Positions 11,283 through 23,010 of a stretch of 64,000 nt of DNA are shown here, one piece after another (within the stretch, counting starts at the first letter, position 1; every line of letters starts with the position of its first letter). The notes below the pieces were generated by a model that did no database searches, had not been told where the DNA came from, and saw nothing but the letters and a program-made list of their open reading frames with translations. The position numbers and the translations under genes are program-made. Origin of the DNA: Rhizophagus clarus (taxonomy: Eukaryota > Glomeromycota > Glomeromycetes > Glomerales > Glomeraceae); the NCBI GenBank assembly GCA_015698045.1, contig BLAL01000250.1, forward strand, positions 806,001-870,000, written 5' to 3'.

Positions 11283-13919
11283 TTAATTTTCTTTTTCGTT
11301 AGAATCAATATTTCTAGCATTAATTTCTTTTGGAGTTTTGTTAACTAAGTAATAAAGTTGGCGATTTTCAAAAGACATAATATTATATACTACCGATTTT
11401 TTTTCAGTTCCACCACCCATAGTGGTACCACCAAAAAATAATCGAACCTAATTAAAAAGTCAGTATTAATATATACAATAAAATATCTTTTAAATAAATT
11501 TACAAATTACCTGATCGTGATTTTTTTTTTCAATACTAGAAGTAGAAAAATATCGTAATGATAAGTTTTTCATCTTTAATTGGCGCATAAATTGATGCAT
11601 GTGTTGCGCGAAAACATGCATATAGGGGGTCACGTCTTGTTTACGATATAATCCAGGTTTATGTGATATTGAATTGGGACGTCCTTCAGTCGCACAATAA
11701 AAGGTACGGATCCATTGTTTGGTATCAATTTCAAACGCATCAATTTCTTGGTCCGAAAGAAAAGGTTTCCTCAAAACTTTATAAAGCCGAAGAAATTCCT
11801 TCCATAATTTTTCAATTTCTTGTCCACGAATGCCAGAAATAAACTGGGAAATTGGAAAATATTCTAATACTTTCTTCTTGTCAGGACCCATCAAAGAAGT
11901 CCAATCCCACTTTCCACTAGTAGATCTTGACTTGAAAAATTCAAAGTGGACTTTAATGTTTTGCATCGTTTGTTCAATCTCCAATTTAATTTTTTTTTCA
12001 AACTCTTTTTTTTTAATTACATCATTAAAAAAACATTCCATCAAAACATCAACTATGCGCAAAAATAGATGTAACTCGTCAGGAATATAATTTTCTTGGT
12101 TTATTGCAGGGAATAATGCTGGTTTTCTATTTTCACCTAATCATTAGTAAAATATTCATAGTTAATTAATTGGTAATAAATAATCAAATAAAAAAAAAAT
12201 CCTAAAACATTACAAGCGTGATTTCCTGAATTTTCAAAATTTTGATCCATATCCCAGCGTAACTCGGATTGACAGTTACAATATAAACAAAAATACTTCG
12301 AATTGGGAGCATTCAATCCCATTATTATATACATAAATTTCCAGTCACCGGAAAAAAACAATTCCACTGGCCAATGATTCCCATCTTTGTCATATATTCC
12401 GTTATTTTGGAGATCAAAAAGCTGATGTTGAAATAGCTTTCCTATTTTAGCAAGGTCCTCATATTTTTCTCGTCCAACATAAAGACAAATGCTAAAAAAG
12501 AAAAAAATATATATATTACTAAGTTAACTTTTTGGTTATTTAATCAAAATAAATTCATTACCAGTGTTGATGTTCCGGTTTTAAGACTTCTTCACCTTCA
12601 TTTAAAAGACAAATTGTCATCATCACATGGCTTTGTTTCCGACCAACATTGCGACCATCTCCACCAAGCTTAAGTTTAAGTGTATCACCAGAATTGATGA
12701 TTGCAGGAGATGTTTCTTTCCATAATGGTATTAAAGTTTGTAAAATCGTGTAAATTGACCTGTATGCACCATTTCCAATTTCTGCCTCATCAACTATTAT
12801 ACCATCATCAGATTCTAAATTATTTGACAGATCATCATTTTTGTCGATGTTAAATGTTCCAATTCTAAGATCTTTATTAATAAGATTTGTAATTTCAACT
12901 CTACGATTAGCTATTAAATATTCGCGTATAAGAAATGCTTCAACTGCAGCAAGTCGCCGATATCCATCACGTGCTAATAACGATTCATCACAAGCTCTAA
13001 CAATAGCATCTATTTTGGCGAGTTCATTTTTATTATCAGGTGGCTTGTAAGTTAATATAATACTTTCGCCATTAAAATCCAATTCAATTTTACGAATATA
13101 AACAATTGGTTGATCAGTTTCATCAGTCAATCGATGTTTTTTAATCAAAGATCTAATTGCCTTTCCAGATTCTCTGCCTAAAGATGCAAATCTTTTATTT
13201 TGTCCTGAAATGGTTTGAATCGTTGTTAAAGGTCTTTTTTTTTTGTTAACTAATGTAATAGGAGCACCCATTGTTTCTAAGCGACATTCATGCAATCTTC
13301 CAATATCAAACCCAAAAATATATACACCCGATAAATTAGAATTTGGGCGATTATTTTTCTGTATAATTAAGATCAATAAAAATAATTATTAAAAGTTCAG
13401 TTTTGGAAAAAAAAATAAAAATACTACCTTTAAGAACGTATTAACAACACTAGTTGCAGAGCGATCACTGTAAATACTCCACTCTGCTTTATTTTCTTTC
13501 CATACAATTGTAAATCTTACTTTTCCATTTGGTTGATATTTTGTTTCACAACGGATCTTCATTTTAGAAACTTCAGTTTCAACGCTATAGTTATCGGGTA
13601 TTTGATATTGAATACAATCTTTGGAATTTTTTTGTGTAAGTTTAACCGGTGTTGGATAATATCCTAAAGACACTACTTTATACCAGAAATAAAAGGGTCG
13701 GTTTCCCGTCATGTATTGTGATATTATAAAAGAACTTGTAGGATATTGATGAGAAAAATTTCTCGTAGAATAGCCATCTAGAAAATATTTGGTAATATAT
13801 TAATTAAATAACCACAAATTTAATTATAATAAAAGAAACAAAGTACCGTTTACAAAAAATAGTGTTTCACGTTGGTTACTTCGGTTATTTTCTTGGCTTG
13901 ACCCTAATACATACGCCAT
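11283..13919 (-). CDS. Presumed transposase of the TIR transposon (six exons)
   Basis: Exons on the minus strand: 13919-13848, 13777-13428, 13358-12562, 12491-12214, 12136-11511, 11447-11283; about 762 residues. Exons 2 to 6 join in phase with good GT and AG sites. The exon 1/2 junction depends on a T-run near 13855-13860 that I cannot count reliably; as I read it the frame is off by one base, so the 5' end is tentative. Landmarks: KLGGDGRNVGRKQSHVMM (about residue 370), a long helical stretch, HWPVELFFSGDWKFMYIIMG then a C-x2-C-x-C knuckle CLYCNC (about 475), and LHLFLRIVDVLMECFF. An acidic residue near the start, a Cys cluster and a late helix recall RNase H-like transposases such as Transib/RAG1, but catalytic residues are not assigned. 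A remembered family occurs in cnidarians and AM fungi without annotation. Confidence 0.65.
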
Positions 13920-14199
13920 TTTAATACAAAATACATGTAAAAATATTTTATTATTACAAGTAAAACTAACTTTATAGCGAAACAATTTATAAAAGTTTTT
14001 TCTCTGACTCTTTGCGATGCAACAAAAACCAATCTGAAACCAATTTGCAACTCGCGATTACTGTTGTTTTGATTTAACGAAGATTGGTTCTTCATGATAA
14101 AGTCACAAATTTTTACTATGATATGCATAATAGTATCACGTTACACCTGATCTTATCACCAAAATTTACTATGTGATCGGACTCAAATCAGCCCATATG

Positions 14200-16300
14200 T
14201 ACGAACTTTACGGCGACTTTATTGGAGGATGATCAACAATGCTATTATTAGAAGCTTCGAAAAATTTTTGAAACCAGTGAACAATATCCCCATGTACAGT
14301 TGAAGCCATCCATCCATTTCACCGATCTTATTGTCCATTTAAACTGAACCGGAATTTGTATACAGACGATCCGTAATTGTGAAGTGATAATTTTTAATTG
14401 TTATTTTCGAGCCAATTTTGAAAGGAAACCGTAATCCATACAAATTCGAACATTAGATGGCACTTAAGTAATAAAGTAATAAAGGAATATGTCTAAACAT
14501 GAATCTGTAATTTTAGATAGTTGTACAAATCATTGTTTTTGATTGTTAATTGTATCGGGTTTGAACCCAAGTAGTGTCGTACTCATATTGTAAACATTTT
14601 TATAAGTATAAAGGAAGAGAAATTGCTCTTAAAGATTATTCGCTATTATTATGAAATTTATAACATTAATTTATGTGAAAAGAGGAAATAGAGGAATTAT
14701 GTGGAATATCATTTGTTTGTGGATATTAATGTCCTATTCATTGTTCATTAATAAAATCAATGTCTTTAACAATAATACATCATAGTTTGTTATGGATACT
14801 GCGATTAAAATTGCATTAACTGAATCACTGGTTGAAGAATAATTTCGTCCAATACAAATTAAGTGATCTTTGATTTCAATATTAGAGTATAATTTGATCC
14901 TCTAAATTAATAAAAAATTATAATTATTTGTTTAGTATATAATATATAGTCATTAGATTATTAAAATATTTTGTTATTCGTTCTTTAAGAAAATCCAATA
15001 CTTGAAATATCATATGATTTATTATCAATATCCTTCATGCATTATATTTGTGACTAAATTTTATCTCTTTTTTTTTTTAGGTTAATGATTAATTAAAATT
15101 TACTTTACATAAAAGAAAGAAAAAATAAAGAAATTATTTTCACATGATTTACTAATGAGTCGATAATAAAATTCACTACTAAGACGTGAAACATATCTAT
15201 ATGCAAAGATAGATCACGCAACAGGCGACATCAAAACCGATTTAATATTGTTTATTTAAATTTGCAACACTATTAAAAGTGCAATTTCAAACCTACAAAA
15301 AATCCGGCGACCATGCAATTATGAAAACTAATTATTCTTCCTTTTCTAAAAAAAATGAGAAACGAGATCTTTGTTATGTGTCAATATACATACAATAGTA
15401 TGTTATTATTATCTCTTCTGTAAATTGTCAATAGTTTAATCGTTAATAATAATAATACAATTTTCGAGCCATCGAATTAAAATTTAAATTCGATTTGTTC
15501 CAAATTAGAGAGGATTAATAATGCTATTCATTTTATTGTAAGCACGGTACTAGCACGGTCATATTTTGGATTATTTTTTTGGATTTGTCGGTTCATGAAT
15601 CAATTTCATTATTCATTAAATTGATTTTTTTGTTAAAGATAAAGAAATTTACAAAACCTACAAAACCCCAATATCTTAAAATATTATGTCACTTTATTTA
15701 ATAAGAAAAAAAAATAGAAACAACTTGAAATATTTTAAATTTAATATTTTTAAAATACTCCAAATAAAATAAATTTTTTTAATTATTTATTTTGAGGAAA
15801 ATATATGCAGAAGTAAGTAATATATAAAATCAGTCAAGTTCGAAAAATCGATATCATACTTTTATGTGTATTATCATAAATAAACCAAGTACTCGTCCAT
15901 TCGTCCATTAAACTTACTCGTCTATTCTTTTAACATTTTTTCTAAAGAATATAACGATTAATGAATTCTCAATTATCAAAAAATTGTTACATTAAACTTA
16001 ATAAATTTGATGTGATAGTCTTTCATTAAATGATTAAATTAAAAGATTTTTTTTTTTTAAAAAAAAAAGAAAAATTTTTTTATATACTATAGATAACATA
16101 ATAAAAAAATAGGATTTAGTCACAAAATGAATCACAGGAAGATATTTATTTAAAATAATAAAATTTTTATCTGTTACACAAAGTAAAAATTTAAAGCCTT
16201 ACGCATTTTAGATTAACCTATTATAGAACTTATCCTGAATAAGAAATTTGTTACAAATATTGTTATTTTGAAAATCATGTGATTTTTTTTAGAAAATTCG
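14200..16300. other. 5' flank of gene 16404, part of a duplicated segment
   Basis: Non-coding. From about 15150 it resembles 24740-25450, upstream of the 25805 gene. Shared words include GACCATGCAATTATG, GTATGTTATTATTATCTCTT, TTTTGGATTTGTCGGTTCAT and AAAATATTATGTCACTTTA. This shows the two genes were duplicated together with more than 1 kb of 5' flank. Nothing else was recognised. Confidence 0.6.
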
Positions 16301-16301
16301 T

Positions 16302-16334
16302 AGGTAACACTATTACATCATAATACTATATAAA
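16302..16334 (+). promoter_or_regulatory. Shared BTB-array promoter module of gene 16404
   Basis: GGTAACACTATTACATCATA (16303-16322) followed by a TATA box CTATATAAAG (16326-16335). A run of about 30 T follows (16359-16388) just before the ATG. Confidence 0.6.
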
Positions 16335-16354
16335 GTTTCAATTCTTTGGTCACG

Positions 16355-16393
<39 letters not shown>

Positions 16394-16403
16394 ATTATTT
16401 AAA

Positions 16404-17889
16404 ATGAGTTATAAATTTTTACAAAAATTATCACAAAATTTACTAGAAATTTTTGAAGATGATGAAGAATATTACGATATTACTATTGAAGTTGGAAATG
16501 ACCCATATGTAAAAATATTTCGTGCACATATGGTCATTTTAAATTATCGTTCTTCTTATTTGCGAAGAATTTTGTCAACTAACAGAAGGGAAAATGACGG
16601 TACTTTAGTACAAATTAAATTACCAAACATTTTACCGGAAATTTTTCAAATAATTTTAAGGTAGGAAACAATAAAATAAATTTAACGTCGTGCATTTTAG
16701 AATTTATATCATGAATAATTTTTTTTTTTTTTTAGATATATTTATGGTGGTGAACCAACTTTGAAAGATTGTGATAATTTAGATATCATTAAAATATTGG
16801 TTGCTGCCAGTGAACTAAATATTCAGGAGTTGGTTATATATACACAATCTTTTTTGATTGAACATAAAACAAATTGGATGGAACAAAATTTTAATTTGAT
16901 ATATCAAACAAGTTTTGAAAATAATTCTTTCTTGGAACTCCAAAAATATTGCACTGATTTAGTATCAAAAACCCCAGAAAAGATATTTAAGTCACTTGAT
17001 CTTTCTTCAATTTCAGAAAAACTTTTGATCTCACTTATTCAAAATGATAATCTTCAAATGCGTGAAATTGAAGTATGGGAGAATGTTCTTAAATGGGGTC
17101 TTGCACAAAATCCTGAGCTTTCTTCAGATCCTTCTACTTATTCAAAAGAAGATTTCAATTCTTTAAAGAATACTTTACAAAAATGTATTCCTTTTATCAG
17201 ATTTTATGATTTAACTTCTAAAGAATTTTCAGATTATATTCTACCTTATAAGGAAATCCTATCGGAAGAATTATATATGGATTTATTAAAAACCTTTTTA
17301 AATTTACACCCTAATAGCAAGCCAACTCATAAATCAAATTCTCGTATTATTGAAAAAAGGTTGACCACTTCTGCTTCTACCGATAATGAGAAAGAGGTAT
17401 AATAATTTTATTAATTTTAAAATTATCTGTAATATCTGCTGTTAAAAATGAAACTTAAAAGTTATTAATTAATTTCATTATTTTTTTTCTTTAAAGCCCA
17501 GTTCATGGAGTAGTGTGCTACCTCAAACTTCTAGTTCTTTTGATTCATGGGACTTGAGGGAAAAAACAAAAAAAACAGATCAAACTTCTGATTCATGGAA
17601 CTTGAGAGTAAAAACACATCAAGAATCTAAGTATCCATGGAGAAGAGAAAGTACACATCAAGAATCTAAGAATCCACAGAGAACAGAAAGTACACATCAA
17701 GAATCTAAGAATCCACGGATAAGAGAAAGTACACATCAAGAATCTAAGAATCCACGGATAAGAGAAAGTACACATCAAGAATCTAAGAATCCACGGAGAA
17801 CAGAAAGTACACGTCAAGAATCTAAGAATCTATGGGGTCATAGTTCAACAGATAAAGAACCCGATACATTGGGGTGTGCGGTTAACTAA
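16404..17889 (+). CDS. BTB-BACK protein with HQESKNP repeat tail (paralogue 3)
   Basis: Predicted 436 residues in three exons: 16404-16660, 16736-17396, 17497-17889, with GTAGGA and GTATAA donors and T-rich acceptors; phases match those of the 4188 and 7026 genes. BTB about residues 20-112 and BACK-like about 115-250, nearly identical to the neighbours. The third exon opens with the conserved PSSW start, then has five to six copies of a 13-residue unit, consensus HQESKNPRIREST, in which the tryptophan of other tails is mostly lost. The frame ends CAVN-stop 19 bp before the left inverted repeat of a hAT-like element, and tail-like DNA resumes beyond that element at about 20940. The tail and 3' end have therefore been disrupted; whether this protein is functional is unknown. 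Confidence 0.8.
17614..17832 (+). repeat. 39-bp coding minisatellite
   Basis: Five to six nearly perfect units of 39 bp (CATCAAGAATCTAAGAATCC followed by ACGGATAAGAGAAAGTACA), in frame, encoding the 13-residue tail repeat of the 16404 gene. Confidence 0.9.
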
Positions 17890-17908
17890 TTAAATCAAAA
17901 CTATATAT

Positions 17909-20880
17909 GGACCCATATAAATTTTACTATTAAAGATTTTTTTGTGCAACAATAAATATCATGCAACAATAATAATATCGGTCCCATTATATTTTCCTAA
18001 TCCTATCATTATTATACTATATATACAATAATATAATGATAAATATCAATGTAAAATAAAGTAGTTATTTATTGGTTTATTTTTATTTATGAAAAAAAAG
18101 CAATTATTTATTAGTTAGTATATAATAAAAAAGATTTGACGCAACTTCTTCTCCAAATGGTAATAATTGTTTATTTTGAAGCGGAATTTTTTGCTTTCTT
18201 TGAGCACGTATTTCTTCAAGACCAACCGCCAAATTATCCTTTTCAATTTTATTTGAAGCTAATAAAAGCTTCGATTGTTTAAGAGATAATGACATATTTG
18301 CATGAGTTTTTAAATCTAATTTATTAAAGAGTCCTTCAACTTGTTGTTGGTGAATAATAATAAAATAGATATGTGTTTTAACAAAATCATAAAGTAGAGG
18401 AAATTCATATAATATAGGATCATTCATCTTGCAAAATTCTTCAAACTCATTATCAAATTCTTTATTATCTGATATCATTTCTCGTAAATTAAGAGTATTA
18501 TTGTTTCCAGCATTTATGTCATTTTCTAAATCCTTTGCGAATCTTAATTCTATATCTGTGGGTGGTTTATTCCACTCTCTTTTTAAAATTGCAAAGCGAA
18601 AACTATTGGCAAATAAATGTGCAGTATTTCCACCTAAACGGCAAATCACCAATGGTAAATGAAGCCATGGATCTAACCATTTTCAAAATATTCATAAGCT
18701 TCATTAACTCCATTTTCTAAACTATCGAATAATTCTTCAAATTCATCATTTGATAATTTTTCAATAGCTTCTAATAATTCATCAACAAAAAACATTTCTA
18801 TGTTACTCTTAATATTTTCAAGAAAAGCTTTCCATTCATAAACTTTATCTGACATCTCGTGTGCTCGTCTTCCAAAGGGCAATTGAGCCAATTGTCCATT
18901 TTTGTATTATACGTAAATTAGGATCCTGACCCACTATAAATTGTACTAGTAGCTCATAAAAGTGTTCTGCAAAATTTACTAGACATTTTATTTGAATATT
19001 AATTATTGAATTAGATAACCATGATTCAAAAAGACGCCAATCATTTAAATATGCTTTTGGTGTATTATGATAATTTTCCAGCTGAGTAATGAACCAACGA
19101 GCAAACAAAATATGAGCTTCGCGTCTATTTAAATATTGCTTAGCTGTTTGTAATTCATAGCCCCAACGAGAGCGAAGTGGCAATTGATATTGATTATAGT
19201 GAAATCCCATTAACCCATCATATAATTCTTTAATTATTGATGCATTAATATTGAGAGGCTTGTCTTTATCACTAGAATTATAGCCATCATGTAAATTCCA
19301 TGCCAAATATAAAAGATTATATGGATGTAATTTTTGAGAGAAACTGGTAGAATTTGGAAGTATGCCAAATGCTTTTTGTTCAAAACGATTAAATATAATT
19401 TGCATAATGTTCAGCCCACAACCAACTCGAAAAGAATTCATGCCAGTTTTTTCATTAAAAAGAGCTACAGCACCCTTTTTATTGCTTGCCATATATGCCG
19501 TATTGTCAGTAACCCACAAGATACACTTAGCAATATCGAGTCCATTTTCTTAAATTGTTTGAATAACTAAATTAGAAACTGTCTCACTGTTGCATCTCGG
19601 AATATCTTTAAGACTTGCCGTAATAACAATTGGAGCTTGTTCTTTCTCACTCCATACTTGATAGCAAAGAACAAAGTTTTTGATTTCTTCACGAGTAGAC
19701 TCATCAACCATGATTCCAAAGACTGGTGCATTTGCAATTTGAGAAATATTATTATTAATATATAATTGAGATACGTCTTTGTGCCACGTACGTAATGTTG
19801 ATGTTGATAACCAATTTTGTGGAGATTCTCCAGTTAAAAATTCATAAATTAATTTAGTGCATTCAATTGTAGAGTGCATTGATATTTCTCCTACTTGTGC
19901 AATGCTAGTTGCAAGCCAAACTGTGTTTGAGATGTATTTTCGTTTATTGACCATGAAAAGAGAGTTTATCTTATTTTTAAATATATCATTTGACATTGTT
20001 GAAGATTTTCAGACTAAAGAACGAATTTCTGAAACGTACTGTAATTTTTGATTACGCAAATGCTCCACTTGAGCTCCAAGTGATTTTGTCTTTCCGATTA
20101 ACTTTTTTGTTTGTTGATTAAGCTTTTTATTCTCCATCTCCAGTTGATCTTTTTCATCCTTTAAAGATTCAATTGATAATCGGCGTTTATAGAGACTATC
20201 AGCAATAGAATTATATGCTATTGTTTGAAGATACGGTGATAGAAGTTTGCCTGCATCTGGACCTTTTGGATAGCGCATAGTTGTAATGAAATGGTTAGCT
20301 GCTGGAATTTCTTTATCAGATAATTGTTGAACTGCAGCTGTTAATTTGTTTCGTTGCCTGTACACTTTGTTTGTGAGTTTTAAATCATTGTCTTTCTTCT
20401 CTTTTAACTTTTGGGCTCGTACTTCACGTGCCTTTTTCAACTGGTGATTACGTCTTGAAATTGGAGGCATTACCCGTTAAGAAATCTGAAATATTAAAAG
20501 CTTTATAACTTTACATTTTAATTAGCATTTGAAAAATATAATAATTTAATTACACACCCAACAACTTGAAAAATAAGGTAACAGTCTCACTTTTCTGACA
20601 AACACTAAGGAGAAATTTTTTTTGTTTGTGTAGATACGTCTGAAAAGGTTACTTTATTTATTTTTGAAATACAAACGATCTTTTTGAAAAAAAACAAACT
20701 GTCATGTGAAAGAGAGAATGATTTAGAGTATTTTCGGAAAATTTGGAATATAAATAATGAGAAGAGTTTAATTTTATGAAAGTTTAAAAACATGTCAATT
20801 TAGTTAGTAATTTATTATAAGACTGAGCTAATCAATAGTTTAATCAGGAAAATCTTTAATAGTAAAATTTATGTGGGTCC
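17909..20880. mobile_element. Decayed hAT-like DNA transposon
   Basis: Terminal inverted repeats of 32 bp at 17909-17940 and 20849-20880 (starting GGACCCATATAAATTTTACT) match at 31 of 32 positions. The flanking 8-mers, ctatatat on the left and ctaccaat on the right, match at five of eight positions, as expected for an old 8-bp hAT target duplication. The interior is a broken transposase on the minus strand. Sequence on both sides is BTB-gene tail and 3' flank, so the element landed in the end of the 16404 gene. Confidence 0.8.
18104..20470 (-). pseudogene. hAT-like transposase pseudogene
   Basis: Reading starts with ATG at 20470 and stays in one frame to about 18900. It is interrupted by a TGA at 20011-20009 and a TAA at 19552-19550. 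Two shifts follow, at A-runs read on the minus strand (plus positions 18899-18903 and 18680-18683), each consistent with loss of one A. Blocks in order: a basic coiled-coil N-terminus (KKAREVRAQKLKEKK), FGIMVDESTREEIKNFV (hAT-like first acidic site), WVTDNTAYMASNKKGAVALF (second acidic site), SRWGYELQ, WLDPWLHLPLV across the second shift, and a C-terminal HQQQVEGLFNKLDLKTHANM block like hAT dimerisation ends. The hAT assignment is from motif pattern and the TIR/TSD type, not a search. The element can only move with help from another copy, if at all. Confidence 0.75.
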
Positions 20881-20919
20881 CTACCAATACATGGTACTGA
20901 TGGTAGTATAATTTAACCG

Positions 20920-21120
20920 ATTCATGAGTTTATAGGTTAAGTTCCCGATTCATGGGAAATCCTAATATGTATGGATTAATATTTTTGATTCATGAGATAA
21001 TTCTAGTTCATGGAAACAGATCAATCTTCCAAATTATGTAAAAGTATACCTCAAAAAGAGAATAGAAGAAATAAAATTATTGATTAATCATGACTACGTG
21101 ACCATTAATCATGTATCGTA
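20920..21120 (+). pseudogene. Detached tail and 3' flank of gene 16404
   Basis: Words such as GATTCATGGGAAATCCTAAT, GTATGGATTAATATTTTTGA, AGTTCATGGAAACAGATCAA and GATTAATCATGACTACGTGA match the end of the 7026 gene and its 3' flank (9215-9440). This piece lies just beyond the hAT-like element, so it is the separated 3' part of the 16404 gene, now with stops. Confidence 0.75.
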
Positions 21121-21364
21121 AAAAAGCATTTACTAAACATCAAAGATCTCTAATGTAAAGATTCTAATATTTTTATTTAAATATTTATTATATTTAATTT
21201 TAATTCAGTTTAGCCTAGTTTTAGTTCAAAAAGCTAATATCATTATGTACTGTGCGTACTGGATATCCAAGAACCTATATGATCATTTGTAGTTTAACCC
21301 TGACACAGTTTAAGGCTATACATGTTTATTTGTATTCTTAATTAAACTAGAATATGCAGTTTGC
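21121..21364. other. Spacer
   Basis: AT-rich non-coding sequence similar to the 3' flank of the 4188 gene (words TTTAGTTCAAAAAGCTAATAT, partly, and TACTGGATATCCAAGAAC). No gene seen. Confidence 0.4.
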
Positions 21365-21384
21365 GGGGGGACTTCGTCCCCCCC
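21365..21384. repeat. GC-rich hairpin
   Basis: GGGGGGAC, loop TTC, GTCCCCCC: an 8-bp perfect stem and the only long G-run in a strongly AT-rich region. It stands at the left edge of the 21.4-22.4 kb array. Confidence 0.75.
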
Positions 21385-21399
21385 AAGCACAAATAATTT

Positions 21400-22480
21400 T
21401 AAATATTTAGGCGGTTTAATCAGAAAAGTGCCTTTTTTAAGCGCTTAATTGAAAGAAAACGCTTTTTTTTAAGCGTTTGATTAAAAAAGAAAACGCTTTT
21501 TTAAGCGTTTAATTTAAAAAAATGCCTTTTCTTTAGGCGTTTAATTAAAAAAAAAACGTTTTTTTAGGCGGCTTAATCAGAAAAAGGGCCTTTTTTAAGC
21601 GCTTAATTGAAGAAAACCGCTTTTTTTTAAGCGTTTGATTAAAAAGAAAACGCTTTTTTTTAAGCGTTTAATTAAAAAAAATGCCTTTTCTTTAGGCGTT
21701 TAATTAAAAAACGCTTTTTTAGGCGGTTTGATCAGAAAAAGGGCCTTTTTTAAGCGCTTGATTAAAAAAGAAAACCGCTTTTTTTTAAGCGTTTGATTAA
21801 AAAAAATGCCTTTTCTTTAGGCGTTTAATTAAAAAACGCTTTTTTTAGGCGGTTTGATCAGAAAAAGTGCCTTTTTTAAGCGTTTAATTGAAAAAGATGC
21901 TTTTTTTAAGCGTTTAATTAACGTTTAATTAAAAATATACGCTATTTTCTTAAGCATTTAATTGAAAAACGTCTTTTTTAGGCGTTTGTAATTAAAAAAA
22001 AATGCATTTTTTAGGCATTTAATTATAGAAACGCATTTTTTAAGCATTTAATTGGAAAAAGTGCTTTTTCTAAGCGCTTAATTAAAAAAACTTTTTTCTT
22101 AAGAGTCTAATTAGCTTTTTTTAGGTGTTTATTAAAAAAAGAAGCCTTTTTTTAGGCGTTTATTAAAAAAAAAGAAGCCTTTTTTTAGGCGTTTATTAAA
22201 AAAAAAGAAGCCTTTTTTGTTAGGCGTTTAATCAGAAAAAGTTTTTAAGCGTTTAACTAAAAAAACGCTTTTTTAAGGGTTTAATTAAGAAAACGCTTTT
22301 TTTAAAACATTAATTAAAAATTCCTTTTTTTAATTAAACATTAATTAAAAAAGAACCTTTTTTTAAGCGTTTAAATTAAAAGAAAAACGCTTTTTTTAAT
22401 TGTTTAATTAAAAATTGTTTGTTTTTAATTGAAAATGATTAAGAAGAATTTGCACTTTTTAATTAAAAATGATTTTTAAC
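21400..22480. repeat. Hairpin-forming minisatellite array, about 1 kb
   Basis: Dozens of short units of the type AACGCTTTTTTAAGCGTTTA followed by ATTAAAAA. Each contains a self-complementary GCGTTT/AAACGC or AGGCGTTT/AAACGCCT stem around a T-run. Units evolve from GCGCTTAA and GGCGTTTAA forms at the left to pure A/T forms at the right. No coding potential. Confidence 0.85.
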
Positions 22481-22950
22481 AAAGTTGTTGAAATCGATTC
22501 TTTCATAATAAAAACAATTTAATGGTTTTTATTATGATGACTAAAAGAAATTATTTAAAAAAATAATTAGAAAAAATAAATGATTAAAATCGTTTTTAAT
22601 TAAAAATGATTAAAAAAACTTTTTTTTTATTATTGCAAAAATAAAATGTTTTTTATTAAAAATGATATAAAAAAAATCATTTGTTTTACTATAGTGACTA
22701 TTTTAAATGATCAGCTTTTTTACCTCAAATTACCTGCGTTATGATCGACAAAATCAATTTTTTGCAGCAAAATCGTTTACTTGATGGTTAAACATAATTA
22801 ACAACAAAAGTGGCACAGGAGTGCTTTTTTTGCAATTTTATTCTAATGATATCAAAAGATGCAATATAGCATAATGCAAATAATCATCACTTTTATTTTT
22901 GAAAAAAAATAGCGTATAGATAGATATACTGTAGCTATGGCAATAACCAT
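22481..22950. other. AT-rich spacer
   Basis: Poly-A and poly-T rich sequence derived by decay from the array to its left. No gene seen. Confidence 0.4.
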
Positions 22951-22975
22951 ATGCATATGCATATGCATATGCATT
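22951..22975. repeat. ATGCAT microsatellite
   Basis: Repeated ATATGC/ATGCAT units (ATATGCATATGCATATGCAT) followed by GCTATTGCATT units up to 23000. The array directly adjoins the left target duplication of the LINE copy. Confidence 0.8.
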
Positions 22976-23010
22976 GCTATTGCATTGCTATTGCATTGCA
23001 TATTGCAATT

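Larger units (their letters stand above)
10369..14199. mobile_element. Two-gene TIR DNA transposon, superfamily not identified
   Basis: The ends are 21-bp inverted repeats: CATATGGGCCGATTTGACTCC at 10369-10389, and its inverted partner at 14179-14199, matching at 19 of 21 bases. The outer CATATG is itself a palindrome, so the target duplication cannot be separated from the TIR. Inside are two convergent genes, a C2H2 protein (+) and a large multi-exon protein (-), whose stop codons are 7 bp apart. The element sits in the 5' flank of the 16404 BTB gene. A DNA transposon is inferred from the TIRs, the compact two-gene layout and similarity of the large protein to a multicopy unannotated family I remember from AM fungi and cnidarians. 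Confidence 0.75.

Noticed and set aside
13904..14128. 74-residue minus frame upstream of the transposase
   Set aside because: Its frame differs from the MAYVLG start and it has no motif; probably leader sequence.
14554..14572. B-box-like GGGTTTGAACCC
   Set aside because: No A box upstream and no acceptor stem; an isolated chance palindrome.
21365..21384. GC hairpin as a Helitron 3' end
   Set aside because: No CTRR within 20 bp after the hairpin and no A/T insertion context.
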